A program made the position numbers and the translations under genes. DNA of 64,000 nt from contig OZ023198.1 of NCBI GenBank assembly GCA_963995505.1, forward strand, positions 1,054,001-1,118,000, read 5' to 3'. The notes beneath the pieces were generated by a model. The model was given only the letters and a program-made list of their open reading frames with translations. It had not been told where the DNA came from and ran no database searches. Positions 31,910 to 42,229 of this stretch are shown here, piece by piece (positions within the stretch are counted from its first letter, which is position 1; each line of letters begins with the position of its first letter). Source of the stretch: Hypericum androsaemum. Its lineage: Eukaryota > Streptophyta > Magnoliopsida > Malpighiales > Hypericaceae.

Positions 31910-31923
31910 TACACTATTTCTAA
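31762..31923 (+). pseudogene. Truncated SOBIR1 copy (signal peptide region only)
   Basis: The ATG at 31762 opens a frame almost identical to the first 49 codons of the intact SOBIR1 gene at 43080 (MALPTQNHQ, LLFALFSSLLLL, SRLKLDQSD). After TGGGTATCA at 31901-31909 the homology ends. Four codons from the joined sequence (IHYF) precede a stop at 31921-31923. The result would be a 53-residue peptide with a complete signal sequence and about 27 mature residues. The promoter region of copy 1 is largely duplicated too, so transcription is possible. All LRR, membrane and kinase parts are missing. Confidence 0.85.
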
Positions 31924-31964
31924 AAGGCAGGACTATAAACTAAGGACCTGATAATAATTTACCC
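31910..31964. mobile_element. Right-end fragment of a palindromic MITE
   Basis: TACACTATTTCTAAAAGG followed by CTATAAACTAAGGACCTGAT and AATAATTTACCC is the terminal portion of the MITE family at 17866-18161 and 41946-42229. It begins exactly at the point where SOBIR1 homology ends, so the duplication breakpoint lies inside a MITE copy. Confidence 0.75.
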
Positions 31965-31997
31965 TTATTTTGAACAAAATAAGAAGTAGAAGAAGCT

Positions 31998-32270
31998 GTG
32001 AAGGTCATCGACGATGTCCCCATCGGTCTCCACGACTCTTGGAATGAGAATTATGGCAACTGGGAAGGGACTTTTACATCTAGAAAGGGTTATGGATGTA
32101 GCGATTATGATTCAAGAATAAATGTTCATCAGTGGTTGCCGGTTGACAGCAAGTATAAGAGCAAAGGCATGACAGGAGAGGAATTATACAAATATCAGTT
32201 AAGTAGAAATAATGGCAGTGTTATTCCGGAAGTAGAATTGCTGTCAACACCTACCATGATCTGTGATTAA
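31998..32270 (+). CDS. Unrecognised 90-codon open frame in retroelement DNA
   Basis: The frame (MKVIDDVPIGLHDSWNENYG, SDYDSRINVHQWLPVDSKYK, GEELYKYQLSRNNGSVIPEV) has protein-like composition, and the coding sense extends slightly upstream of the ATG. I do not recognise a domain. It is followed directly by the repetitive CTGCAG-rich interior of a gypsy-like element ending in an LTR at 33212, so it is more likely a captured or element-encoded fragment than a host gene. Confidence 0.3.
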   Translation: MKVIDDVPIGLHDSWNENYGNWEGTFTSRKGYGCSDYDSRINVHQWLPVDSKYKSKGMTGEELYKYQLSRNNGSVIPEVELLSTPTMICD

Positions 32271-33212
32271 GACAGAAAAGGATGTGATTTCTTTTTCAAC
32301 CCTTGTATGGCAGCAACTCTGTAAAGACCGACCCCCTCTGCAGGTCTGCAATTTGTAGCAGCAGATTTGTCAATTTCTTCAGGTCTGCAGATTTTTTTAT
32401 GAAGAACATGAAACGTTAGCAGAAGTTGTTGGTGCAAGAATGACAAAGGCAACTGCGGGTCTGCAGATTTTTACAATCTTGCACTAATCATGCCTGAAGA
32501 TAACTGCTAAATCATCTTCTGCTGCAATGTTTACAGTTCTGGCAGATGAAGGTTCATCACCTACTACAATTTTGCAGGGACCAACACTTGCTGCACTACC
32601 CCAATCTGCTGCTAATCTGCATTTGTCTTGCAGCTTATCATCAGCAATTTGGTTTACAGATTTATGGAAAATTGCAACTTCCTCATCTGCTGCAAATTTT
32701 GCAGTTTCAGATCCATGCCTTGCTGCGATTCTTCAGCAACCACTTGCTGAATTCCTACTATTGGCTACATAACTGTTAACTGCTGCTACAGGTTTAAAAG
32801 TTGCTGCAAGTTTTGTGTTTACAACAGCATTGCAATTTGATGAACCACAACATCTGGATTCTGAGAAGATGAGACAGGAGGTCGTGGCTGATTGGCGAGT
32901 TCAATTTTATGACTTCGATGTGCCTTAACCTTGAGGACAAGGTTGCTTGAAAGGAGGGAGTTGTAATGTACGAAGGGATTGAATTGAGAATTAAGGAAAG
33001 TTCATGGATCAAATTGTAATAAGGCTCTATAAACCGCCTCAACTAGGGGTATAAACAGTAATACTGACAATGTAGAGGCATTACTGACTTTGATATCAAA
33101 TCCTAAAGAAATGTTTGTTTCTTCCTTCTATCTTTCTTTTTCCTCTTCTATTTCTCCCTCTTTCTCCAATTCTTGTTCTTGAAACCCTAATCATTCGATT
33201 AGGTTCATTACA
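32271..33212 (+). mobile_element. 3' end of a gypsy-like LTR retroelement, with LTR
   Basis: The stretch is rich in CTGCAG/CTGCTG words. It then shows CCTTGAGGACAAGGTTGCTT and the purine tract GAAAGGAGGGAGT just before TGTAATGTACGAAGGG. This is the usual ending of Ty3/gypsy internal regions. The LTR spans about 32962-33212, starting TGTAATG and ending CATTACA. No upstream LTR, pol domain or target duplication is visible, so only the 3' part remains. Confidence 0.55.
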
Positions 33213-33514
33213 TAGTTATTTCTACGTTCTGTCTTTTAGTTCTATATGGATTTGTTTGTTTTAGATTCATCTGTAATTGGGATAGGAGGAGGAGAGAAAA
33301 TTAGGGATGCCAGAAGGTAGTAGGCTTTTTTATTTTCATTTTGCTGGGTTTTTTCTTTTTCCTTTTTGTTATCGGATTGAATTGTATTTAGATTGAATTG
33401 GGGTTAGATTAGATCTTTGGTGTCCGGGATTTTTTGGGTTTCAAGGTGGACTAGGGAAGAAGATGAAGGATTATAAAAATTAGGACTGTTAAAAAAAAAT
33501 TCATTTGCCACGTC
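33213..33514. other. Spacer between the gypsy-like LTR and the copia element
   Basis: AT-rich sequence without coding signal or recognisable element. Confidence 0.4.
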
Positions 33515-33519
33515 ATCTG

Positions 33520-33955
33520 TGTTGGGTTATGGAGCCTGTTTGATACTCGGAGAAGGCGTTGGATGATCGAATGAAGACCATGCATGAGTACGAGCACCCG
33601 TCAAGTGAATGGCGAGCGAAAGGAGAAATTTTGTTAAGGACCTAGCGAACGCTGGGGGGTGTGGAATGTTGGGAAGGTCGCTAGGTCTGGCTGATAGCCT
33701 TAATTTTTTGTTTCCTATTTTGTTTGTTTCGTGAACCCCACTCATTCTAGGGTTGCTCCTCTATATAAACCCATGTAAGACCCATTGTAATGTGTGACAA
33801 AAAGTGTAGTGACGCACAAGAAATCTAGTAGAAAATCTCTGGCTTGGCACGCCCCCAAACGTAGACATTCTTGTCGAACCGGGTGACCAAATTGCTCGTA
33901 TTCTTCGTTTTGATTTCATTTTTTGTGATTGCTGGCCTATTATTGTTTCCCAACA
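33520..33955 (+). repeat. 5' LTR of the copia element
   Basis: 436 bp, TG...CA, with a TATA-like CTATATAAACCC around 33760. It is directly followed by the tRNA-Met primer-binding site. Confidence 0.92.
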
Positions 33956-34632
33956 ATTGGTATCAGATCAGTGTTGAAGAGAAATTTGCTTTCCGTGGGG
34001 CTGCTGGATGATGAAGGTTATGCAGTGACCTTTGGCTGCAGGTCATGGAAAATCACCAAGGGAGCTATGGTAGTGCCTCGAGGTTTGAAGGAAGGTACGT
34101 TGTATATGACGAAGAACACCCATGATAGCATTGGTCTTGTAGGTGCAGCGGACGATGCAGAGTTGTGGCATAGTCGACTTTGTCACATGAGTGAGAAGGG
34201 GATGAAGGTGCTGTGTTCGAAAAGGAAGCTACCAGGTTTAAAGACAATTGATATCGGTCTTTGCGAGCATTGTGTCCTTGGAAAGCAGAAAATGGTGAGC
34301 TTTTCGAGAGGTGGCAGGTCCCTGAAGGAGCAGAAGCTTGAGTTGGTCTACAATAATTGGCATCCTTGGGTGGTGCGTCGTATTACATGATCTTTATTGA
34401 TGATTCCACGAGGAAGGTATGGGTTTACATTCTGAAACATAAGTCTGGAGCCTTCGACGCCTTCAGAAAGTGGAAATCCCTAGTTGAGAAAGAGACAAGT
34501 CTTAAGGTGAAGTGCTTGAGATAAGATAATGGCAGAGAGTATGAGCTTCAAGAGTTCAAGGGGTACTGTGCAGCGAATGGGATTCGCATGGAGAAGACAG
34601 GACACTCAATGAGAGGGCCAGGCCCATGAGGT

Positions 34633-36587
34633 TAGACCTGGCCATGAATTGAATCTGATTCGTGATTCGATTCGATTCGTTAAAAATTCAATTTGATTCG
34701 ACAATAATTCGATTCATAAAAAGTTCGATTCGAATTCGTCATGATAAGAATTGAATACGGTTCAATATTTTTATAATTCGTCAAACCGGCGAATTCAATT
34801 CAAATTCGATTCAAAATTTTGATTCGAGTTAAATTTGTATCGAATTCGATTCAAATTTGTGAAAAAATTCAAAAAAAAGGGGGAGGGGGCACGGACGGGA
34901 GAGCTTCCGGGGGGGGGATTTTCTCCTCCGTCAGCGCTTACATCAGTGCCTGCATCAGCGTCAGGGGTAAATTATCTTTTTTTGTTACCGTTTTAATCCC
35001 CAGGTTACCATTTTTTTACTGTTTGTACTTTAAATTTTGTTTTTTAATAAATTCAAAATTACTTCCAAACTCTATAAATACCACCTCTTATTCTTCAAAT
35101 TTTACACATTCCAATCTCAATTCTATACCTCTTTTATTAAAAATTTAAGCTATATAAATTCTCCCTCAAGTTTACTAATTAGATATATTAGTCATATTTC
35201 TCATATAATTACTCATATTACTATATAATTATGTCATCAAATAAGGCAAATAAGGGTAAGAAAAAATGTGTGGAACATCATGATTCTATTGAATTGGATT
35301 TTCCACCGATTTTTACTTATCCTATTCCGAAAAAAATGATGAACGTCCATGATGTAGCTCAACGGGAAAGTGTAGATTCAATATTCAACAATCCACAAAA
35401 GGTAACAAGATCACCTTCAATACTTTTTACTAAGCATTTCACAAAAGTTTCTACTGGAGAAAAACATATTTTTGAAATTACATGTAATTATTGTAGTAAA
35501 GAATATCCTTTCAAAATCGGGAATGGATATGGTACTTATACTACTCATTTGAAAACTAGACATCCACACAAATTTGGTTTGGAAAAATCTCAAACTCAAT
35601 TATCTACTTCTCCTAATGTTTTATTTCATTATACCGATCGAAATAATAGAAAAGAATTAGCTAAATTAGTGCTTCTACATCTAATGATCCAATTCCCACT
35701 CCCTCACAAGATATTAAATATAGTTTTGCGGAAAAATTATTAATGAAAAAATAAAAAAGGCCACAAGGTATAAGTTCAACCAACTCCAAATTTGATTTAT
35801 ATCTTAACACACAATTTGATCTTAAATTTGTCAAACCTCATAGTTTTCCTTTATTAGAATGGTGGAAGAACCATATAGATCAATTTTCAGTTATGTCAAT
35901 TGTTGCAAAAGAGGTACTTGCTAGTCCGGTTTAAACGGTTGCCGTAGAACGAGTATTTAGTGAAGGAGGTGATATTTTGGATGACCGCCGGTATTCAATG
36001 ACACCGGAATCTTTGGAGGCACAAACATTGGTCGCCGATTGGACCAAGGCAGAAAGACAACAACAAGAATTGGTCCGAGAAAATTCTGACCAACTATACG
36101 ACCTCGATGATGCCATAATCGGCGAAAGCACAAACACATCCGACTAGGTGAGTTGGCTCCATAAAGGTAAGAGAACTATGTAGGCTTTGATTCCTTCGGA
36201 GCTAAGAATACGTAGGCAACTTAATTTGGTACATTAAGTGCAAACTCAAATTTTAATGTATTTTTTTTCAAAAATGTTAAACACTAAACCTTACTTTTGA
36301 AATATAAAAAATAAAACTTTTTAAACACTAAAACTTTCTTTAAAAATTATGTTTTTTTATTTTTTTCAAAAATATTACAAAAATTTTGAAAATTTTCATA
36401 AAATTTGATAGTTTTTGAATTTTTTTTATTTAATATTAAACTTAATGAAATAATTTGAATTCGATTCGAATTTGAAGAATCATAATTCGTATTCGATTCG
36501 TCTTTGGAAGAATTGAATATGGTTTAAGGTTTTGATGAATTCGAATTCGAATTAATTCGATTCAAATTTGAACAGTGGTCAGGTCTA
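34633..36587 (+). mobile_element. hAT transposon inserted in the copia integrase region
   Basis: The 1955-bp element is flanked by CATGAGGT (34625-34632 and 36588-36595). Its ends are inverted: TAGACCTGGCCATGAATTG at the left, TAGACCTGACCACTG at the right on the minus strand. Both subterminal regions are rich in GATTCGAATT words. The interior retains a BED zinc-finger N-terminus and the C-terminal dimerisation domain of a hAT transposase; the catalytic middle is missing. The copia integrase frame resumes directly after the right duplication. Confidence 0.95.
35231..36147 (+). pseudogene. Internally deleted hAT transposase (BED finger plus hATC domain)
   Basis: 35231-35743 encodes a basic N-terminus and a BED zinc finger (CNYCSKEY, then THLKTRHPHKF). 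About 80 bp later, in another frame, the C-terminal dimerisation domain begins (FPLLEWWKNH, MSIVAKEVLASPV, AVERVFSEGGDILDDRRYSM, LEAQTLVADW). A stop codon replaces the usual Ser after ASPV (about 35932-35934). The catalytic acidic residues between the two domains are deleted. It cannot transpose on its own; its ends could still be mobilised by another hAT transposase. Confidence 0.88.
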
Positions 36588-37359
36588 CATGAGGTTGAAG
36601 TGTGGCCTACCGAAGATGTTCTGGGCGGATGCAGTCAACACTGCTACATTCCTGATCAATAGAGGATCGTCAGCTCCTTTGAATAATGGGATACCGGAGG
36701 AGGCTTAGATTGGGAAGGAAGTTGATCTTTGTTATCTTCATGTATTTGATGTATTGGGTATGTTCATGTTAATGCAGCTGAGAGGAGCAAGCTGGATGCC
36801 AAGTCCACGAAGTGTACGTTCATTGGGTATGGAGGAGATGATTTTGGCTTCAGATTTTGGGACGAGGGAAGTCGCAAAGTAATTCGGAGTCGAGATGTCG
36901 TATTCAATGAGAAGGTGTTATACAAGGACAGGGGGAGTGCATCTGATGCGGAGGGTTCTAGCAGTGAGATGGTCGAGTTAGACATCTCAAACTCGAGTGG
37001 GAGCAAGAAAGTACTTAATGGTTAGGGGGCCATGGAGGAGGCGGAACCAAGTTCTCTACCGCTAGTGGTTTTGCAGCGGAGATCCACCAGACAACGTGGA
37101 TTGTTGGAAAGGTATTTGCCTGCTAACTATTATCTCTTTTTGACAGATGGAGGAGAACCAGAGGATTTTGTAGAAGCACATCGGAGTGAGCTGGTGCACA
37201 AGTGAAAGCTTATAATGGATGACGAGATGGAGTCGTTAAGGAGTAATGAGACTTGGAAACTGGTCTAACTCCCAAAAGGCAAGAAGGCACTGCAAAACAA
37301 GTGGGTTTATAGAGTTAAGTAAGAGACGAATGACACACAACGTTACAAGGCGAGACTGG

Positions 37360-38590
37360 TTGTGAAGGTGTTTCAACAAAAATATGGTATAGATTTTACC
37401 GATATTTTTACTCCTGTTGTGAAGCTAACCACTATTCGAATGGTGTTGAGTATGGTAGCTGCAGAGAATCTGATGTTAGAGCAGATGGATGTGAAGATAA
37501 CCTTTCTCCATCGTGATCTAGAGGAAGAGATTTATATGGAACAACCAGAAGTATACTTGTCAGAAGGTAACAATGGACTTATGTGTAGGTTGAGGAAGAG
37601 CTTGTATGGGTTGAAGCAAGCTCTGAGGCAGTGGTACAAGAAGTTCGATGGATTCATGCACGAGATAGATTTAGTGCGCTGTGAAGCGGACCATTGCTGT
37701 TACTTCAAGAGGTTTGATAATAGCTATATCATCCTCCTGCTTTATGTTGATGACATGTTGATAGCATGCTCGAGTGCTAGAGAAGTAAGCAAGGTGAAGA
37801 AGCAATTTTCTGAGAGATTTGTCATGAAGGATTTGAGTGAGGCTAAGCAGATCCTATGGATGAGGATTAAGCGAGACAAAGTAGCAGTGAAGCTATTTCT
37901 CTCGCAGGCTGACTATATCAAGAAGGTGTTGGAGAGATTCAGCATGCAGAAAGCTAAACCTATGAGTACACCCTTGGGTGGACACTTTAAGTTGTCTAAC
38001 AAGAATTTGCCTAAGATTGAGGCGGAGAAGACTCAGATGAAGAAGACTCCTTATGCATCAGTAGTGGAGAGCTTAATGTATGCTATGGTCTGTACAAGGC
38101 CAGACATCGCACATGCGGTGGGAGTGGTGAGCAGGTACATGAGCAATCTAGGCAAGCAGTATTGGTTGGTAGTGAAGTAGATCTTAGTGTACTTGAGTAG
38201 AAGGCCCTATGCTTCTAGGGCAGTGAAGTGAAGCTGACAAGATATGTTGATGCGGACTTGGGGTCCAGTGACCTTGACGGGAGAAGGAGCACTACAGGGT
38301 ATGTGTTCACGCTGGGAGGGACAACGATCTCCTGGGCTTCAAAGTTGCAAAAGACAGTGGCTTTGTCAACTACAGAAAGTGAGTATGTGGCAGTGACGGA
38401 AGCGAGCAAAGAGATGGTATGGTTGCAGAACTTCTTGGGTAAGCTGGGGAAGGAGCAGAAGGACAGTGTACTCCACAGTGACAGCCAGAGTGCGTTTCAC
38501 TTGGCAAAGAATTCTGCTTTTCACTCAATGATATATGACATCTCTTGGAGAGGAAGATCTTGTAACTTGAGAAGATTGAAGGAAGCGTGA
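37360..38590 (+). pseudogene. Copia reverse transcriptase and RNase H remnants
   Basis: 37362-38180 is open for 272 codons and covers most of the copia reverse transcriptase (FTPVVKLTTIR, YGLKQALRQW, LLLYVDDMLIA, MSTPLGGHFKLS, ARPD-like CTRPDIAHAVG). A stop at 38178-38180 (GTGAAGTAG) separates it from RNase H at 38228-38590, which ends early relative to the family. Upstream, 36596-37340 holds the integrase C-terminal part and the RT start with several stops. The protein is non-functional. Confidence 0.9.
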
Positions 38591-38761
38591 ATCCTGCAGA
38601 TTTGTTGACCAAGGTGGTTGCCTTAGAGAAGCTGAAGATGAACATTGCTTCAGTTGGCCTAGTGAACTGAGAAGAGGCATGGCGTGCCAACACAGTATAG
38701 AGGGTCATCTAGTAAAACGTGACAAGTGACAAGTGATGAGGCTAATCTCCAGGTGGGAGAT

Positions 38762-39242
38762 TGTTGGGTTATATAGCCTGTTTGGTACTCGGAGAAGGCA
38801 TTGGATGATCGAGTGAAGATCATGCAAGAGTACGAGCACCCGCCAAGTGAATGGCAAATAAAAGGAGAAGTTTTGTGAAGGACCTATCAGACGTTGAGAG
38901 GGGGGGGGGGGGGGCACATAATGTTGGGAAGATAAGGACCTAGCGACCGCTAGGGGGATAGGGACCGCTAGGTCCAGCTGACAGCCTTAATTTTTTGTTT
39001 CCTGTTTTGTTTGTTTCGTGAACACCATTCTTTCTAGGGTTGCTCCTCTAGATAAATCCATGTAAGACCCATTGTAATGTGTGACAAAAAGTGTAGTGAC
39101 GCACAAAAAACTTAGTGAAAAATTCATGGCTTGGCACGCCCCTAGACGTAGACATCTTGTCGAACTGGGTGACCAAATCGCTCGTGTTCTTCGTTTCGAT
39201 TTTCGTTCTTTGTGATTGCTGGCCTATTATTGTTTCCCAACA
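38762..39242 (+). repeat. 3' LTR of the copia element
   Basis: 481 bp, longer than the 5' LTR because of a short internal duplication around the repeated GACCTAGCGACCGCTAGG and a G run of at least 14 near 38900-38914. It ends TTTCCCAACA before the ATCTG target duplication. Confidence 0.92.
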
Positions 39243-40517
39243 ATCTGCTATGAAGATGCTAAAAAGTTGATATGGCGATGGACATGAAACTGTGTCATTT
39301 CAAAAAAAAATTGCAGGCAGCTACCCGGACTTATCGGGACCTGTTTTTGATAAAATTTGAAATAAGTTGAATCTGTTCTATGCATGGTATCTAAGTAAAA
39401 ATTCGTGATACTACATAATACTAAGTAAACTTTTTCCTTTTTTTTAATTGGTTAATACCTCTTATTATTATATAAGTAAAGGAAAGAAAGTTGGAAAAGG
39501 AGTTAAAAACACTAAAAATGAAAAATTATCCATCTACATACTAACCCAGAAATTGGGTAGTCAATAAGTATGCTACACCTAACGAGTAGTCAATAAAAAC
39601 GCACGCAAAATTTGACTATGACCCCAGGCATGTCCACATTTCGGGTAGTCCCGGAGAGAGCCTTTATTATAAAGGGACTTAAGCATGCCCCAATGGAACT
39701 AAATATGTTATGTCTTTATTCGAAAATTGTCGGATCTATTTTAAAAATGATTTTTTCAATATTATTTTTTATGTTCGTAACACTTAAATAAAAATTATTT
39801 TAATAAATTTAAATTTTTTATCCATCGGAACAAGTTGTATTAGTCCGTCAATGGACCCACGTACTTAAAAAGTTCTACTTTTTTCTCGTTTGTTAATGTA
39901 CCTGCGGCTGATACCTACCCAGATCACTCTCTTTCAAATTTTCTTTCCCCAATTAAACTTTCAATAGAAAGACTAATTGACCAAATCGACCCCCTTACGT
40001 ACTTGTGAAGTTCTAATTTTTTCCATCAGACAGAAATCTATTAGGTTGAGTAATTTTATTGTGATTTTTCTATACCAAGTCACAGGTACTATTATCCCTC
40101 AAAATAAAAGTCACAGGTACTATTGATTTTTTAATAAATTTTATGAGAGAAAAAGCGAACCACAAAAATCTACCATAAAGTTAAAAAAATATGAAATTAT
40201 AATTATTGAATATAGAAAGCAATTTTTCTATTAGGCCAATGTTCCTTCCCGGTTTAGTAGGTTTTAGCGATACAACCGTATAATCGTGTTTGCTATCATA
40301 ATCTAAAATAGCGTACTTTTCTCGTCCTTTTCGTAAATAATTCTACAGAAAAGCTTTCAATTCAATATTTAATTTAACAAGATATTTTTTCCAGAGCTAT
40401 TAATACGATACACTTTAATTGTAAGAATACTTTCCCTGCTATTATATCAAGATATTAAAACTACGGATAATAAAGGGCAAATGAGGTATTTTCGGGAAAA
40501 AGCTTTCACTACTAGGT

Positions 40518-41859
40518 TTTTTTTAGAAAGGTGGCGCAAAGCCTATATTAAAATACAAATTACAAACAGAAAGAGAAAAACATAAACATAGAATGATAAA
40601 GCTGAAACAGAACACGAATCCAAACCTGTCGGAGACAGAGAGGCATGGGTGAAGGCGAAGGGCGAACGAAAGGCTACGAGAGCTAATCGTCGAAAGCGAA
40701 AGCTGCCGAGACAAGCTACGGTAATAAGCACAAGATCGTGTCATAGACACAAACTCGTGGGCATTTGAATGCATACAAGATGCACGCAAATGAATGACAA
40801 TATCGAATGAATCCAATCAAGCCAAGGCTACCCACCTGCACCAGCAGGCAAGAATTCGAGAACCGAACAGACCTCGCATCGAACGAAGGTCGACCCAAGC
40901 AAAAATATACGCAGATAAAGCAAAGCCAGAACTCAACGAAGCCCTAAACAGAGGTGGCTCGGGGGCTAAAATAGCAAACAAATCGACGAAAAAAAGTACA
41001 TACGACAGACAAAGCAAGTCGAAGCCACCATCACTGGTGTCCGGAGAACAACAACAACAACACAATAAAAAGTAAAATCAACAACAGCGGGGGGAAGATA
41101 GGCGTAGACCGCCTCCCCTCGGACCACCGGTGGATTCAAAATGGCCCAGTAGGGCAAGCTACCTCCGATCTGGAATGGCAGTTGAGGGCGGGTCCGATCT
41201 GGGAGTAGATCTTGGTTACGATGATGGATCGACAGTGCCGACAAGCTGGGAGCGAAGGCAACGGTGACGAGTTGGCGGTGACGGACAACGACAGTCGGTG
41301 TAAAGAAGGTGACGATGGCGACAATGCTGGCGACAGTGACGGATGGTGGACGGGGAGGTCGGCTAAGTGGAGAACGAGTGAGGCACGAGGGATGGTGAGC
41401 GGGCGGTGGAGCGGGACGACGGTGATCGGGCGAGGAGCGGAGGTCGATGAGGCACGAGGACGACAAGCGGGCGATGAAGCGGGATGACGATGACAAGGGC
41501 GGTAGAGCGGGACGACGGTAACAAGGGCGGTGGAGCGGGGTGAGAAGCGGAGGCCGGTAAGGCACGAGGGCGGTGAGCGGGCGGCGAGGAGACAACGGAC
41601 GGCGAGGCACGAGGACGGTGAGCGGGACGACGATGACGAGGTTGGAGCGGGACGAGGGTAGAGGGCGGTGGAGCGGGACGAAGGTGGAGGGCGTCGAGGA
41701 TCGGGAACGGGTGGCGACGAGAGGACGTGGTTTTAAAAAATCTAGAAGGATTCCATTCAGGAAAAAAAAATATCTAGATATTTCTAGAGAGAGCTCCGCT
41801 CTCTTTTTTTTGGAAGAGAGAGAAAACCAACTAAAATCAAATTATGGACGATTTTAGTT
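40518..41859 (-). mobile_element. GC-rich retroposon-like insertion present only in copy 2
   Basis: In copy 1 the sequence CTTTCACTACTGGTTGATCCC (30858-30878) is continuous. In copy 2 it is split after CTACTAG and resumes with TTGACCCCGAAACTATGGAC at 41860. The insert begins with a T run (40518-40526). Read on the minus strand it therefore ends ATATAGGCTTTGCGCCACC plus TTTCTAAAAAAAA, like a LINE or other A-tailed retroposon. Its interior (41090-41750) is very GC-rich with AGCGGGACGACGG-like near-repeats. Long open frames there are low-complexity Arg/Pro/Ser and not convincing proteins. Target duplications are not clear. Confidence 0.55.
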
Positions 41860-41945
41860 GACCCCGAAACTATGGACGATTTTTTTAATATGTATTCAAA
41901 TTTCTTTAACATTGATCGTTCATAAGTATCATACGATTTTTGTTA

Positions 41946-42229
41946 GGGCAAATTATCTTTAGGTCTCTGATTTATAATTGTATTACTCGTAGGTCCTTGA
42001 CTTTCGAAAATAGTGTATTAGGTCCCTGCTTTTTAAGAAAATATTGGTTTGAGGTCACTAGTCACCGGATCGGAGATTTTCTTCGGAAATTTTTAAGAAG
42101 ATCGATCCGGTGATTAGCAACCTCAGACCAATATTTTCTTAAAAGGTACGGACCTCATATACTATTTCCGAAAGCTAGGGACCTGTGAATAATAAAATTA
42201 TAAACCAAGGACCTGAGGATAATTTACCC
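41946..42229. mobile_element. Palindromic Mutator-like MITE with exact 9-bp target duplication and empty site
   Basis: The 284-bp element starts GGGCAAATTATCTTTAGGTC and ends GACCTGAGGATAATTTACCC; the two halves are inverted copies almost to the centre. TTTTTGTTA flanks both sides (41937-41945 and 42230-42238). Copy 1 has the unoccupied site, a single TTTTTGTTA at 30947-30955 in the same context. The insertion therefore came after the segmental duplication. Confidence 0.93.

Larger units (their letters stand above)
33520..39242 (+). mobile_element. Defective Ty1/copia LTR retrotransposon, interrupted by a hAT element
   Basis: The element is flanked by ATCTG (33515-33519 and 39243-39247) and has LTRs at 33520-33955 and 38762-39242. 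Both start TGTTGGGTTAT and end TTTCCCAACA. The primer site TGGTATCAGAT follows the left LTR, and GGTGGGAGA precedes the right one. The order integrase then reverse transcriptase then RNase H is copia-type. The pre-integrase zinc region (LWHSRLCH, CEHCVLGK) lies at 34160-34285. The integrase core is split by the hAT insertion at 34633-36587. Reverse transcriptase is at about 37360-38180 with the YVDDM active site, and RNase H at 38228-38590 ([18 protein letters not shown]). gag and protease are absent, and stop codons interrupt pol near 34522, 37203, 37266 and 37320. The LTRs differ at many sites, so the insertion is old. Confidence 0.95.

Noticed and set aside
40966..41610. Long minus-strand open frame (214 codons) rich in Arg, Pro and Ser
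   Set aside because: It is low-complexity translation of a GC-rich near-repeat inside the copy 2 insertion. It has no domain-like pattern, and other frames of the same DNA are also open.
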